Origin: Ignavibacteriota bacterium
Lineage (GTDB): Bacteria; Bacteroidota; Ignavibacteria; SZUA-365
Length of the DNA stretch: 64,000 nt
Direction of reading: 5' to 3'
NCBI GenBank assembly: GCA_016218045.1
Contig: JACRFB010000004.1
Span: 30,493 to 94,492, forward strand
Below, one piece after another: positions 55,139 through 64,000 of the stretch. Under the pieces are notes generated by a model, which saw only the letters and a program-made list of their open reading frames with translations, was not told the DNA's origin and did not search any database. Positions within the stretch are counted from its first letter, which is position 1; each line of letters opens with the position of its first letter. Made by a program: the position numbers and the translations under genes.

Positions 55139-56242
55139 TCACGGCTTGCGCACGCGCAGCGCGGCGTCGTGCGACACACTCACCACCACGGCCGTCTCGC
55201 CGCCGTTGCGCACGCCGCCCTCGATGATGTAGCCGTCGCCGGAGCGCCGTATCATGGGCTGCGAGGTGAACAGTCCCTCGCGCGCGACTGGAGCCCCGAG
55301 CGCGCGCAGATCGGGCGCATACTGTTTGCGCTTGTCCTTGTACGTCCGCTGCATGTAGTACAGCGACATAAGGTAACTCTTCGCCTCGTGCAGGGGATCC
55401 TTCGGCAGCACCTGCGGCGCGGAATGATCGCGCGGTTTCACGAAGTGCAGATAGCCCCACATCTCGGGACGGTGCATGTCGATCACTCCCTGCGGCGCCC
55501 ACACCCAGTTGTCCTCGCGTATGCCCTCGCGCTTGACGTAGCGGTTTTTGTCGATCTCCGCGCGCCATTCGACACGCGAGAAATTGATGCGCCACACGCC
55601 GCCTTCCGCGACGGCGGGAAGCGGTTCGCGGCCCGCGTTGAAGGAACGGAATGGGATCGCGATCTCGAGCGTCCACCCGGTGTCGGTGTCGCGGGGATCG
55701 TTGATGGTGCCGTACAACTGCACGGCGGTGCGTATCCCGTCGAAGTCGAAGGCGTCGCGCGCGGAGCCGCCGTCCTTGTACGGGATGGGCAGGAACAGAT
55801 CCCAGCCGGTGTTGTAGGCGTTCATCTCGAACTCGTAGTACTCGTGCGAGTCGCCGTTGGGATCGATGAAGACTTCGAAGTCGTTGTCGTAGAAAATCAC
55901 AGTGTCGCGTTTCAGCAGCCGTGCCCACAGATGCGGTTCCTCCAGTTCGGCCGCGATGTAGAGATGGCTTTCATCCCACAACATCTTCACGCGGGTCTTG
56001 TAGCGCGGCTTGGGTTTGCGCGCGCCCTCGATGTCGAGGAAGGAGTCGGTCCACGGTGCGTCCATCCACGTCACGTCGTCGAGGCGGCCGTCGATGGCCG
56101 GGGGCGCGAGTGTCTTCATACACGGATACTGTTTCGGATGTGTGCCGAGCAGCGCGGGCGCGGTGATTTGCGCGGTGAGCGGAAAGCCGGCCAGCACGCA
56201 CAGCGCGGCCGCAAGAAGGGCGGGTCGGAAAGCGACTCTCAT
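55139..56242 (-). CDS. Secreted CBM9-like carbohydrate-binding protein
   Basis: 367 residues. Signal peptide about 1-24. Residues about 40-270 match family 9 carbohydrate-binding modules: PPAIDGRLDDVTWMDAPWTDSF, VKMLWDESHLYIAAELEEPH, FEVFIDPNGDSHEYYEFEMN and WTLEIAIPFRS. It has no catalytic domain, so it probably binds a sugar chain at the cell surface or in the periplasm and may take the place of a SusD-type binder. The C-terminal 90 residues are of unknown fold. Adjacent to GH29 on one side and the esterase on the other. Confidence 0.9.
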   Translation of the reverse strand: MRVAFRPALLAAALCVLAGFPLTAQITAPALLGTHPKQYPCMKTLAPPAIDGRLDDVTWMDAPWTDSFLDIEGARKPKPRYKTRVKMLWDESHLYIAAELEEPHLWARLLKRDTVIFYDNDFEVFIDPNGDSHEYYEFEMNAYNTGWDLFLPIPYKDGGSARDAFDFDGIRTAVQLYGTINDPRDTDTGWTLEIAIPFRSFNAGREPLPAVAEGGVWRINFSRVEWRAEIDKNRYVKREGIREDNWVWAPQGVIDMHRPEMWGYLHFVKPRDHSAPQVLPKDPLHEAKSYLMSLYYMQRTYKDKRKQYAPDLRALGAPVAREGLFTSQPMIRRSGDGYIIEGGVRNGGETAVVVSVSHDAALRVRKP

Positions 56243-56269
56243 GGAAGTCCCTGTGTGGTCGGAAAGTGT

Positions 56270-58939
56270 TTAGCGGTCCTGGGACCAGACGAATTCACCG
56301 CGCTCGATGCTCCAGTCGTTACCGAAAAATCCGGCGCAGACAACACCCGATTCGCCGTCGAGCAGCATGGCGGGTCCGGCGATAAACAGATCCGGGAAGG
56401 CCACACCGGCGGAGAGGTACGCGAGGCGCATCGTGGTGCGTAAACCCTGGAGGCCGGTGCCCGATACGGCACCGACGGAACAGGCCGGATCACCCGGCCG
56501 AGGATATAAAAACAGGACACACAGATCCGATTTTTTCACGGACCTGCCGCCGATGCGCACCTCGCCGCGTGTCACCTGCACCGGACAGTTCCCGAGCAGC
56601 GGCTTCCATGCGCCGTTGGTTGTCGCATTTCCGTAGAGGATCACGTTGCGGCCCGCGTGGGCCTCCGGCGAGAAGTCGCTGTCGGCGAGCACATCGACGG
56701 AGCCGTTCCCCTGATACCAGAACTGCTCCGCGTCCGCCCGCGCCTTCTCGAAGGCCCAGCGGTTTTCGTCCTCGCTCCCGCGTGTTCCATACACAAATAC
56801 CATCGAGTTCCTGAAGGCGTCCTTGAAAGGACCGCCGCGCTGCGGACTTTTCAGCGCCGCATTGCTGGCGCCCGGCACCCAACCCGCGCCCGATCTGGTG
56901 AGAACAACACGCTGGGTTCCCAGCGCAAGAGCGAACGGAACAGCCGGCTGTCCATCCAGTTCTACCCACACACTGTCCGTTCTTTCGAGAGGAAGCGTCT
57001 CGAGAGCGAGCTGCGACACGTTCTCGGTACTGCCAATAAATCTGCCCAGTTTCGGATCCACGCGGATGTTGATACGAGTCGGCATCCACGCCTTTTCCTG
57101 CTGCAGTATTTCGGCCCAGTCGCAGCGCGACGAGACGGCGGGGCTGGCGGTGGTGAATACCACACTCCGCACTCTTTTTTTCTCGGGACGCGCGTGCCGC
57201 GCGAAAAAGTCCATCATCGGCGCCCAGTCGAGGCAGTCCGATCCCGGCTCGGGCGATTCGTCCCACCAGTGGCCCTTGCCGGGCACTTCGCGAAACACGT
57301 AATCCATGTTCAGCGAATCGAGCACACGCACCATGGCGCGCGCCTCCTCTACCGACACGTCGTCGTCGTCGGTGCCGTGCAACACGTAGCTGCCGAAGCG
57401 GCGCGCATTTTCGGCCATGAAGTACGTGTCGCTGGGCAGCGCGGCGCGCTGCAGCATGAGCCCCATGGGCGTGCGGCTCAGCGGCGGATTGTTGTGCCTG
57501 TACGAACGAAACGAAATCCATCCCGCGCTCGGACCGATGGCGGCCCAGCGGTCGGGATAATGAAATCCGAGCTGCCAGGTGCCGTGACCACCCATAGAAT
57601 GTCCGCTCAGATACACACGCGCGGGATCCGGCGTGTACGTGCGCATGGCGATGTCGAATACTTCGAGCGCGTCGAGCCGGCCCCAGTCTTCCCAACTGAA
57701 TCCGTAGGGACGCCTGTTGGTGGGTGCCACGATGTTGGCCCAGGTTTTCGAGGAATACGCCGAGGCATGCCCTATGGCCTCGACACTCGCGCCGTGTAAC
57801 GAGAACAGCAGCGCGGGCGGCGTGCCGCCGACAGGCGACACGGGATTGACGGCGTAATATTGCACGCTCCCGTCGATGCCGCTCGTGAAGGTCTCACGGC
57901 GCGGCGCGCTGGGCGGCACGGTTTTGAGCGTGATGGTGACGGTGTCGTAACGCTGCAGCACCTGCGCCGCTTCTGCACTGCGCATCGAGGCCGAGGCCAG
58001 GCGGAGCTGCACCTGTATCGGTTCCCTGCCCGCGGGTGTATGGATGCGGAAGTCGAAGGGCACCTTGCGCAAGGCCATCGCGGGAATCTCGGGCACGGGT
58101 GTTTCGATCCATCGATCACTGCCGCGTTCGGAACATTGCAGCACGGCGCCGCGGAGCGGCACATCGCGACGATTCACGATGATCACGGCGCCCGTGTCGC
58201 GTCCGGTGTACCCCTCCACAATGTCGGGCACGGTCAGGTCGCGCGTGTTGAAAAAGATCTCGGCATCCCGTACCGTCGCGCCCGGAGTGGAAGCGACACT
58301 CACCGTGCCGTCGGCCTTGCGCGTCATGGTGGACTGTTCGGGCACGGAACGCCGCACCACGGCCAGGCCCACCTTCAGCATCCCGCGCGCGCAGAGGAAC
58401 AAAAGAGTGTTCCGTCCTTTTTTCAGCGCGACGGGAATGAGCGGATAGTTGAACTGCGGCGCCCAGGAGGGATACTCGTCCTGCATCTCGTACTGATTGC
58501 TCGAGCGGGGCGTGCCGTTGACGAACAGGAAGCTGTGTCCGCGGGCGTGCAACACCACGGCGGTGTCGGCGGTCGCGTCGATGGTGACCACGGCGTAGCC
58601 GCGGCGCAGGGCGGGATGACGGAACCAGCCCGCGCTGTCGGTTCCAGCGCGCTCCCAGGTGCCGATCACGGAGTCGCGCAGGCGGAGCTGCTCGCCGGCC
58701 TGCGGATCACGCCAGGCGCCTGTCACCAAGGCGTACGTGACGGGATCCCGCGAGGAGACAAGATCGAAGTGTCCCGGCGCCGCGGGCGCAACCAGAGCGC
58801 TGCGCAGCACGATTTCCGGATCCGATTCGGGAGCGGTCTGCCCCGGCGCATCAACACCGGCGAGCAGGGCAAGACACAGGAGCAACACTGCCACGAGACG
58901 GGAGTTGCGTGGCGGGAGGCGGAACGCGCGGACGATCAT
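56270..58939 (-). CDS. Secreted alpha/beta-hydrolase esterase (CE1/PHB depolymerase-like)
   Basis: 889 residues from ATG 58939, chosen at a good signal peptide (to about 32). A large beta-rich N-terminal part (about 40-350) is followed by an alpha/beta-hydrolase domain: PALLFSLHGAS, VYLSGHSMGGHGTW (Ser nucleophile), GTDDDDV (Asp) and GKGHWW (His). After it come about 260 residues of mixed fold, including a peptidase S9-like set of motifs. Acetyl or feruloyl ester removal would fit the glycan locus, but the target is not known. First gene of the minus-strand glycan set. Confidence 0.85.
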   Translation of the reverse strand: MIVRAFRLPPRNSRLVAVLLLCLALLAGVDAPGQTAPESDPEIVLRSALVAPAAPGHFDLVSSRDPVTYALVTGAWRDPQAGEQLRLRDSVIGTWERAGTDSAGWFRHPALRRGYAVVTIDATADTAVVLHARGHSFLFVNGTPRSSNQYEMQDEYPSWAPQFNYPLIPVALKKGRNTLLFLCARGMLKVGLAVVRRSVPEQSTMTRKADGTVSVASTPGATVRDAEIFFNTRDLTVPDIVEGYTGRDTGAVIIVNRRDVPLRGAVLQCSERGSDRWIETPVPEIPAMALRKVPFDFRIHTPAGREPIQVQLRLASASMRSAEAAQVLQRYDTVTITLKTVPPSAPRRETFTSGIDGSVQYYAVNPVSPVGGTPPALLFSLHGASVEAIGHASAYSSKTWANIVAPTNRRPYGFSWEDWGRLDALEVFDIAMRTYTPDPARVYLSGHSMGGHGTWQLGFHYPDRWAAIGPSAGWISFRSYRHNNPPLSRTPMGLMLQRAALPSDTYFMAENARRFGSYVLHGTDDDDVSVEEARAMVRVLDSLNMDYVFREVPGKGHWWDESPEPGSDCLDWAPMMDFFARHARPEKKRVRSVVFTTASPAVSSRCDWAEILQQEKAWMPTRINIRVDPKLGRFIGSTENVSQLALETLPLERTDSVWVELDGQPAVPFALALGTQRVVLTRSGAGWVPGASNAALKSPQRGGPFKDAFRNSMVFVYGTRGSEDENRWAFEKARADAEQFWYQGNGSVDVLADSDFSPEAHAGRNVILYGNATTNGAWKPLLGNCPVQVTRGEVRIGGRSVKKSDLCVLFLYPRPGDPACSVGAVSGTGLQGLRTTMRLAYLSAGVAFPDLFIAGPAMLLDGESGVVCAGFFGNDWSIERGEFVWSQDR

Positions 58940-59007
58940 GAGATGATGTTCAAGGGATGGGGTGGACGCGGAACGGGCTGTAACCGCACCGGTGAGCCAT
59001 GGACACG

Positions 59008-59028
59008 GGAGCGGCATAACGCCGCTCC
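59008..59028. other. Perfect 8-bp hairpin upstream of the esterase gene
   Basis: GGAGCGGC, loop ATAAC, GCCGCTCC, 69 bases upstream of ATG 58939 and 119 bases after the histidine-kinase stop. No U-tract follows, so it is either a weak terminator of the kinase transcript or a leader structure or operator for the glycan set. Confidence 0.5.
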
Positions 59029-59146
59029 GCAATATCCCGAAATCAGGGTCCACGACCAAAACGCCGCGCTCCGTCACATGGCTGCGGAAGCAGGAGCGAC
59101 CCTGTGGCCACCGCTCCCGAATGCACGGTAGCGCGCGCCGGGCGAC

Positions 59147-61063
59147 TCAGTTCGCGAGTTCGAAGCGGTGCGCCGACGTGTCGATACAGGGGAAGGAGAC
59201 GGTGAACACCGTGCCCACGCCCTTGCGGCTGTCCACTTCGATGCGGCCGCCGTTGCCCTCGATGTATTTGCGTGACAGCGGCAGGCCCAGACCCAGACCT
59301 TCGTACGACCGCGTGAAACCGGTGGTCTCCTGCGAAAACTCGAGAAACACCTGGCCGAGATACTCGCTCGAGATCCCGATACCGGTGTCACGGACCTGCA
59401 CACGCGCCTCGCCCGCGTCCACGAGCAAGTCGAGTGTCACGCGCCCTTCCTTCGTGAACTTGATAGCATTGTCGATCAGGTTGATGAAGGCCTGGTCCAG
59501 CGCGTAGCGGTCGGCGTTGATAAACACCGGTTCGCGGGTGCAGTACGTCATCTCGATGCCCTTCTGCTCGGCAAGATGCTGCATCTCGCGCACAAGATGG
59601 TCGAGTTCGGCGTTGACGTCGAGGATTTCCGGGTGGAACACGTACATGCCGGCCTGAATTTTCGAGGTATTGATAACATTTTCGACCGTGCGGGTCAGTC
59701 GTTTTGCACCCGCATCCAGCTGCGCGAACAGCTCGAGGTCGCCGGCATCCACCTTTTCACCGAGCACGGATCGGATCACCCCGGCATACCCGAGGATGAT
59801 GTTGAGGGGTGTGCGGATTTCGTGCGACATGTTTGCCAGTATCGAGGCCTTGAGCTTGTCGGACTGTTCCGCGCGCTCTTTGGCCAGCCGCAGTTCTATC
59901 TCCATCTGCTTTCGGTCGGTGATGTCGATCACGGTGCCGTGTATCACGGCTCCCAGATCAGCGTCCTCAACCCAGGTCACGTTCTGTATCACCCATGCGA
60001 GCGTGCCGTCCACGCGCCGCAGATGCGTCTCTTCGTTGAATATGAAACGGTCGTTCCGCACTTGTGTGAGGAAGGCGCGCCGGTCTTCGGCCGACACAAA
60101 CCAGTCCATCTCGGAATGAAACACCGCGTCCTCACGGCGCTCGTAGCCGAGCATACGCGCGAAGGCCTCGTTGCAATCCAGCAACTGGCCGGTGGTGGTG
60201 GCCTTGAACACGCCTGCGAGATTTCGTTCAAACAGCAGGCGATAGTGCTCTTCGCTTCGCTGCAGGGCACGCGTGGCTCGTTTGCGTTCGGTCACATCGC
60301 GGAACACCAGCACAACGCCGGCCGTGGCGCCCTTGTCGTCCTTGATGGGCGAGGCGCAGTCCTCTATCGGAATCGCTTCGCCGTCGCGGCGTATGAGTGT
60401 CGTGTGATACGCGAGTCCGACGGCCACGCCGGTGCGCAGCACGATGGACGCGGGCGACTCGATGGTGCGGTGACTCTCCTCCTGCTCGATGCGGAACACG
60501 TCCGTGAGGGCGCGGCCCAGTGCGTCGGCCTGCGTCCAACCGGTCAACTGTTCGGCGACGGGATTCATGAAGCGGATGTACTCGGATGTGTCGGTGGCAA
60601 TAACCGCGTCACCGATGCTGCGCAGTGTGGTTCCCAGCCACTGCTGCTTCTCGTGAAGTTCCTTCTCCATCTGCTGTTTGTAGAGGGAGATTTCTATGGT
60701 GGAAAAGAGTTCGCGATCGCTGAACGGTTTGAGCAAATAGCCGTGTGAATCGATGATGCTGGCGCGCTGCAGGGTGTCGTCGTCGTCGTGCGCGGTGACA
60801 AAAATACACGGTATACCGTAGCGCGCCGTGATGATGCCCGCGGCCTCGATGCCGTCCATCTGACCCGCCAGACGGATGTCCATCAGCACGATGTCCGGCT
60901 CCTGCAGCATGGCTGCCTCTATGGCTTCCTCTCCGGTGGACACCACGCCGCAGGCGTGGTAGTTCCGCCTCTGCAACCGGCGCGTCAGGAGGGTTGCCTC
61001 TGCCACGTTGTCCTCGACGATGAGGATGCTCGCATTTCTGCCGTGAAGAATCTGTGCGGTCAT
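59147..61063 (-). CDS. Receiver-PAS-PAS-histidine kinase
   Basis: 638 residues from ATG 61063. Receiver domain 10-130 (phosphoacceptor Asp62 in VLMDIRLAG; Lys in LLKPFS); two PAS modules about 140-262 and 270-400 with PAC ends; HisKA with ANMSHEIRTPL and phosphorylatable His; HATPase with NLIDNAIKF, DTGIGIS and GLGLGLPLSRKY. Soluble, no membrane segment. A receiver at the N-terminus means it is probably a middle relay, fed by another kinase. It ends 207 bases before the glycan-set esterase on the same strand, but it lacks the AraC output of typical HTCS regulators. Confidence 0.93.
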   Translation of the reverse strand: MTAQILHGRNASILIVEDNVAEATLLTRRLQRRNYHACGVVSTGEEAIEAAMLQEPDIVLMDIRLAGQMDGIEAAGIITARYGIPCIFVTAHDDDDTLQRASIIDSHGYLLKPFSDRELFSTIEISLYKQQMEKELHEKQQWLGTTLRSIGDAVIATDTSEYIRFMNPVAEQLTGWTQADALGRALTDVFRIEQEESHRTIESPASIVLRTGVAVGLAYHTTLIRRDGEAIPIEDCASPIKDDKGATAGVVLVFRDVTERKRATRALQRSEEHYRLLFERNLAGVFKATTTGQLLDCNEAFARMLGYERREDAVFHSEMDWFVSAEDRRAFLTQVRNDRFIFNEETHLRRVDGTLAWVIQNVTWVEDADLGAVIHGTVIDITDRKQMEIELRLAKERAEQSDKLKASILANMSHEIRTPLNIILGYAGVIRSVLGEKVDAGDLELFAQLDAGAKRLTRTVENVINTSKIQAGMYVFHPEILDVNAELDHLVREMQHLAEQKGIEMTYCTREPVFINADRYALDQAFINLIDNAIKFTKEGRVTLDLLVDAGEARVQVRDTGIGISSEYLGQVFLEFSQETTGFTRSYEGLGLGLPLSRKYIEGNGGRIEVDSRKGVGTVFTVSFPCIDTSAHRFELAN

Positions 61064-61508
61064 GGTTTTCTCGCAATCGCTTGCGCAAAAGTCAGCGCAA
61101 AACTCTGTTCGAAGTATAGGTGGACAAAATCTGTCTCCCCTCTTCATTCAATAGTTATGCCGTTGCAAAAACAGCGAAATACGGGACGATTCGTGATCCG
61201 GTGATTTTATAGACGTGCAATTATTGCAATTCATTATAGAATCCGCACGCGAGGCAATTCGTCTAAGCTCTTGTCTTGGTGGATATTATCCCCATTCATT
61301 GATGCTGTATTCTCTGACGAATCGAATCTGAAACATATCTCGCAGTTTTTTCACACCTTGGACTTGCTCCTTTCGGATTCGGGACGTGCCGCGGGCATCA
61401 CCCGATAATCCGCCCCCTCGCTTCGATTCGTGTTACCGACTCGGCTCCGGCCCGAAAAATCGCTGGGTATTCGAGAAATGATCGAAAATCGGTACCTTGT
61501 GCCCTGAA
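61064..61508. promoter_or_regulatory. Long divergent intergenic region with palindrome
   Basis: 445 bases between divergent genes, visibly AT-richer than the genes. It has no convincing reading frame. It carries the near-perfect palindrome TGCAATTATTGCA (61216-61228), beside TTATAGAAT-like and TATAAAA-like sequences that could serve as -10 boxes in either direction. It is presumed to hold promoters for both the histidine kinase and the membrane protein. Confidence 0.5.
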
Positions 61509-63653
61509 ATGGCGGATCTGACGAAACATCGAGGTATACTGTTCCTGGCGGTGCTGGCGGCGGCGCTGCTACGGCTGGCAGGGGGATATCTGCCGTTTGA
61601 GCGCGTGTGGGGTGTTGCAACCCTCGCCTCCTTCTCCCTCGCGGAGCAGCTTGTGTGGACGCTCCTGCCGGTGTTGCTGGCTCTGCCTCGCGTGCAGGAA
61701 CGTGTGGAGGCGCTGCTCCTCGCCGCGCTGCGCCTTTCAAAAACGACGGCGGGCAATCTTGCAGCCCTGTTGTTTCTGCTCCTCGCTGCGCTGGTGCTGC
61801 TTTTCCCGATGGACACATTTTTCTACGGTGACGGCGGCCTCCTGATCCCGCAAATTCACCGCCTTGCGGCAGGTCAGAACATCCAGTGGGATATCGTCCT
61901 GAATTATAAATCGTCCCCGCTCGCCGGTGCGCTGCTCTACCTGATCGCCTGGCTGTGGCCCGCCCTGCTGGGGCTGATGGGTGTTTCACTTCCCTCGCAC
62001 GCGCTGTATCCGTTTCCTCTGCTCGGCGCGTTCTGTGCACTGCTGCTCGCGGTGTTTTTCCGCGCGCTGAAAGGCGAGCCGGGCACCGTACTCAGCCGCG
62101 CGTTGCTGCTGCTCGGCGGAGCGGGACTCCTGCAGTTTTTCGGGTATGCGGAGTTCTATCTCCCAGTGTACGTGTTTGTGGGCATCTTCCTTGTGCTTGC
62201 CGAGCGGTCCATCAACGGTCGAGGATCCAACGCAGCGCTCATTGCCGCGTTTGTCGCCGCGGTCGCTGCGCATTATTACGCGCTGGTGCTGCTGCCGGCA
62301 CTCGTGTATGCGTTGCAGCCCGCGGAGGCGCGGCGCGGATCGTTGTGGTCCGGCCGCGGATATGTCCTGCTGCTGACTGCATTCTCCGCATCGATACTCG
62401 TCACAGGTCTGCTCAGCGGCATGATCGGAGCGGCATCACGATTCTTCATTCCAGTCGCGCCGCTCGAAACGCCCGCGGGCACGATCTACTACACTTTGTT
62501 TTCGCGGTACCATCTTGTCGACATCCTGAATATCCTCTTCCTTCTCGCGCCCTTCTCGGTACCGGTACTTGCCGCGATGTGGATAGTCCGCCGCCGCGAC
62601 GCCGCGTCCGACATATTCCGCTTCCATGTACTCGCCACGCTGCCTTTCCTCGTGTTCCTGACAGTGGCCCATGTCACCCTGGGTTTTGCGCGGGACTGGG
62701 ACCTCACCTCCCCGCTCGGGCCGCTGCTTCTGTTCCTCACCGTTACCGCACTTGAGCGTGGTGCGCCGCAGCCATCAAAAAACGGCGACGGTGCGGGCAT
62801 CAGCGTTTCCTTTGCCGTGGTGATGCTTGTGTGGACCATCCCCTGGATACTGCTGCATCTGGACTCCGACAAAACAGCGGCGCGTTTCGAACGGATACTG
62901 GCGCTCGACGAAGGTCATATGCAGCGCGACAACGCGGTAAGCGGTTACGAGGCGCTGCGCAAGTATCATCAGAATCGCGGGCATATCGAGAAGGACGTGG
63001 CGTTGAGCAGGAAGAAGATCGAGCTGCTCGACTATCCCTCACTGTATCTCGTCCATCTCGCGAAGGCCTCGCGGCTAGCGCAGACGGATCCGCACCGTGC
63101 AACTGCGGAACATGAGTGGATGCTTGCGCGTCTGCACGAGGCAGCCGTCACGTTGCGGGTCCGCAAACAGCAGCGCTCCTACGCAATCTCGCGCACACAG
63201 ATCGATTCCCTCGCCGAGGCCATCGCATTCCAGGCATACACTGAGCGGATCTATCCACCGTTGGAAACGGATCTCGCGGCATTGGCCTCGGTTACAGGTG
63301 GCACACATCCACCGCCCGCTGTGGAGGCCCTGCGGCTCTACGAACAGAAACAGTATGCCGAGGCGATCGAGGCCTTCCAGCGCCTCTTGAATCGGAATTT
63401 CCTCGATCCGCGCATCTACGTCTGGCAGGGCACGGCGCTCGCGCTGCTCGGTCGATACACGGAAGCGCTCGCGGTGTTCGACAGCGGCATCACCCATTTC
63501 CCCAACGACACGGCGCTCCTCTACACCACCGCGCGCGCGTACCTCTCCGCCGGCATCGAGCGTGCCCGCGCGCAATCATATCTCCTGCATTGCCTCGAAA
63601 TCGGTGTCACCCCCGACCGTGAACGGGAGATCCGCCGCCTGCTCGGGGGTTGA
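61509..63653 (+). CDS. Polytopic membrane protein with C-terminal TPR-like region
   Basis: 714 residues. About ten to twelve membrane segments in residues 10-460, with a loop FPMDTFFYGDGGLLIPQIHRL after the third segment that resembles the first periplasmic loop of GT-C/dolichyl-phosphate-mannose-type transferases, though no DxD was confirmed. The soluble C-terminus (about 470-714) ends with TPR-like helices (YEQKQYAEAIEAFQRLLNRN, ALALLGRYTEALAVFDSGI). A lipid-linked sugar transferase or a surface assembly role is possible. ATG 61509 follows an in-frame ATG at 61497. Confidence 0.7.
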   Translation: MADLTKHRGILFLAVLAAALLRLAGGYLPFERVWGVATLASFSLAEQLVWTLLPVLLALPRVQERVEALLLAALRLSKTTAGNLAALLFLLLAALVLLFPMDTFFYGDGGLLIPQIHRLAAGQNIQWDIVLNYKSSPLAGALLYLIAWLWPALLGLMGVSLPSHALYPFPLLGAFCALLLAVFFRALKGEPGTVLSRALLLLGGAGLLQFFGYAEFYLPVYVFVGIFLVLAERSINGRGSNAALIAAFVAAVAAHYYALVLLPALVYALQPAEARRGSLWSGRGYVLLLTAFSASILVTGLLSGMIGAASRFFIPVAPLETPAGTIYYTLFSRYHLVDILNILFLLAPFSVPVLAAMWIVRRRDAASDIFRFHVLATLPFLVFLTVAHVTLGFARDWDLTSPLGPLLLFLTVTALERGAPQPSKNGDGAGISVSFAVVMLVWTIPWILLHLDSDKTAARFERILALDEGHMQRDNAVSGYEALRKYHQNRGHIEKDVALSRKKIELLDYPSLYLVHLAKASRLAQTDPHRATAEHEWMLARLHEAAVTLRVRKQQRSYAISRTQIDSLAEAIAFQAYTERIYPPLETDLAALASVTGGTHPPPAVEALRLYEQKQYAEAIEAFQRLLNRNFLDPRIYVWQGTALALLGRYTEALAVFDSGITHFPNDTALLYTTARAYLSAGIERARAQSYLLHCLEIGVTPDREREIRRLLGG

Positions 63654-63668
63654 GATCTCCCGCTGTCC

Positions 63669-64000
63669 TGCTGTCCCCTCGCGCTTCGACTCCGCTCAGC
63701 GAGACACAGGGGCGTTGTTCCGCTCCCGCTGTCCCCTCGCGCTTCGACTCCACTCAGCGAGACACAGGGGCGTTGTTCCGCTCCCGCTGTCCCCTCGCGC
63801 TTCGACTCCGCTCAGCGAGACACACCGCTCCCGCTGTCCCCTCGCGCGTCGACTCCGCTCAGCGAGACACAGGGGCGTTGTTCCGCTCCCGCTGTCCCCT
63901 CGCGCTTCGACTCCGCTCAGCGAGACACAGGGGCGTTGTTCCGCTCCCGCTGTCCCCTCGCGCTTCGACTCCGCTCAGCGAGACACAGGGGCGTTGTTCC
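63669..64000. repeat. 58-bp tandem repeat array (reaches the window edge)
   Basis: Six copies in a row. Full 58-bp units run 63723-63780, 63828-63885 and 63886-63943; the copy at 63781-63827 lost 11 bp; the first is partial, and the last is cut by the window edge. Each contains TTCGACTCCGCTCAGC and a CTCGC/GCGAG stem enclosed by CCCC/GGGG, so each unit could fold. Copies differ by only one or two bases. Confidence 0.95.

Noticed and set aside
63669..64000. CRISPR array at the right edge
   Set aside because: Copies are directly joined without unique spacers, and no cas genes are present; it is a tandem repeat.

Overview
The window reads as GC-rich chromosomal DNA of a Bacteroidota/Chlorobiota-type Gram-negative bacterium (Ignavibacteria/Kapabacteria-like; placement is inference). 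Supporting signs are two PorV/PorQ-family outer-membrane proteins, secreted proteins ending in type IX secretion (T9SS) FlgD-like sorting domains, a T9SS-style repeat protein, OmpA with thrombospondin type-3 repeats, WG-repeat and S23 four-helix proteins, lpxB (lipid A), and secreted glycosidases arranged like a polysaccharide-utilisation locus. Many genes lack a clear Shine-Dalgarno, and several start with GTG or TTG.

Layout. (1) 1-5456, minus strand: a lipoprotein, an Asp-box beta-propeller with a T9SS-type C-terminal domain, two PorV-like barrels and a partial GT4 glycosyltransferase, tightly packed and partly overlapping. (2) 5618-19918, mostly housekeeping: a site-2 protease, a HAD phosphatase, a divergent 2Fe-2S ferredoxin, then the minus-strand block purC-psd-pssA-purS-purQ-tatA-gatA. 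Next come a plus-strand ICMT-like methyltransferase and lpxB, a minus-strand def-fmt-ugpQ block with 4-bp overlaps, and a plus-strand SDR, metallophosphoesterase and small Spy-like lipoprotein ended by a clear terminator. (3) 20154-28180, accessory: S23 four-helix protein, WG-repeat lipoprotein, initiator tRNA-fMet with a GIY-YIG remnant beside it, a proteinase K-like lipoprotein, a membrane protein with four PAS domains and no output domain, and a cysteine synthase with a Cys-rich tail. (4) 28266-35103, cell surface: a 1478-residue LamG/WSTGD-repeat protein with a T9SS tail, a GIY-YIG protein and an OmpA protein. (5) 35131-40210: a five-gene envelope export cassette (LolA-like carrier, two FtsX permeases, an ATPase, an outer-membrane barrel). 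(6) 40285-58939: eight minus-strand genes encoding an apparent N-glycan or host-type glycan degrading set (esterase, CBM9, GH29, GH36-like, GH20, GH92, a clan GH-A enzyme and an AGE-family epimerase), without SusC/SusD. (7) 59147-64000: a receiver-PAS-PAS-histidine kinase, a long AT-richer intergenic region, a polytopic membrane protein with TPR-like repeats, and a 58-bp tandem array running off the window edge.

Besides the genes, the window carries three tracts of degenerate 7-bp tandem repeats (14.6, 22.7 and 41.5 kb). One is folded into a nested ~200-bp inverted repeat, and one directly abuts the start codon of the AGE-family gene. A small G/C hairpin element lies in frame inside the 5' end of fmt. 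No transposase, integrase, CRISPR array or replication origin was seen.
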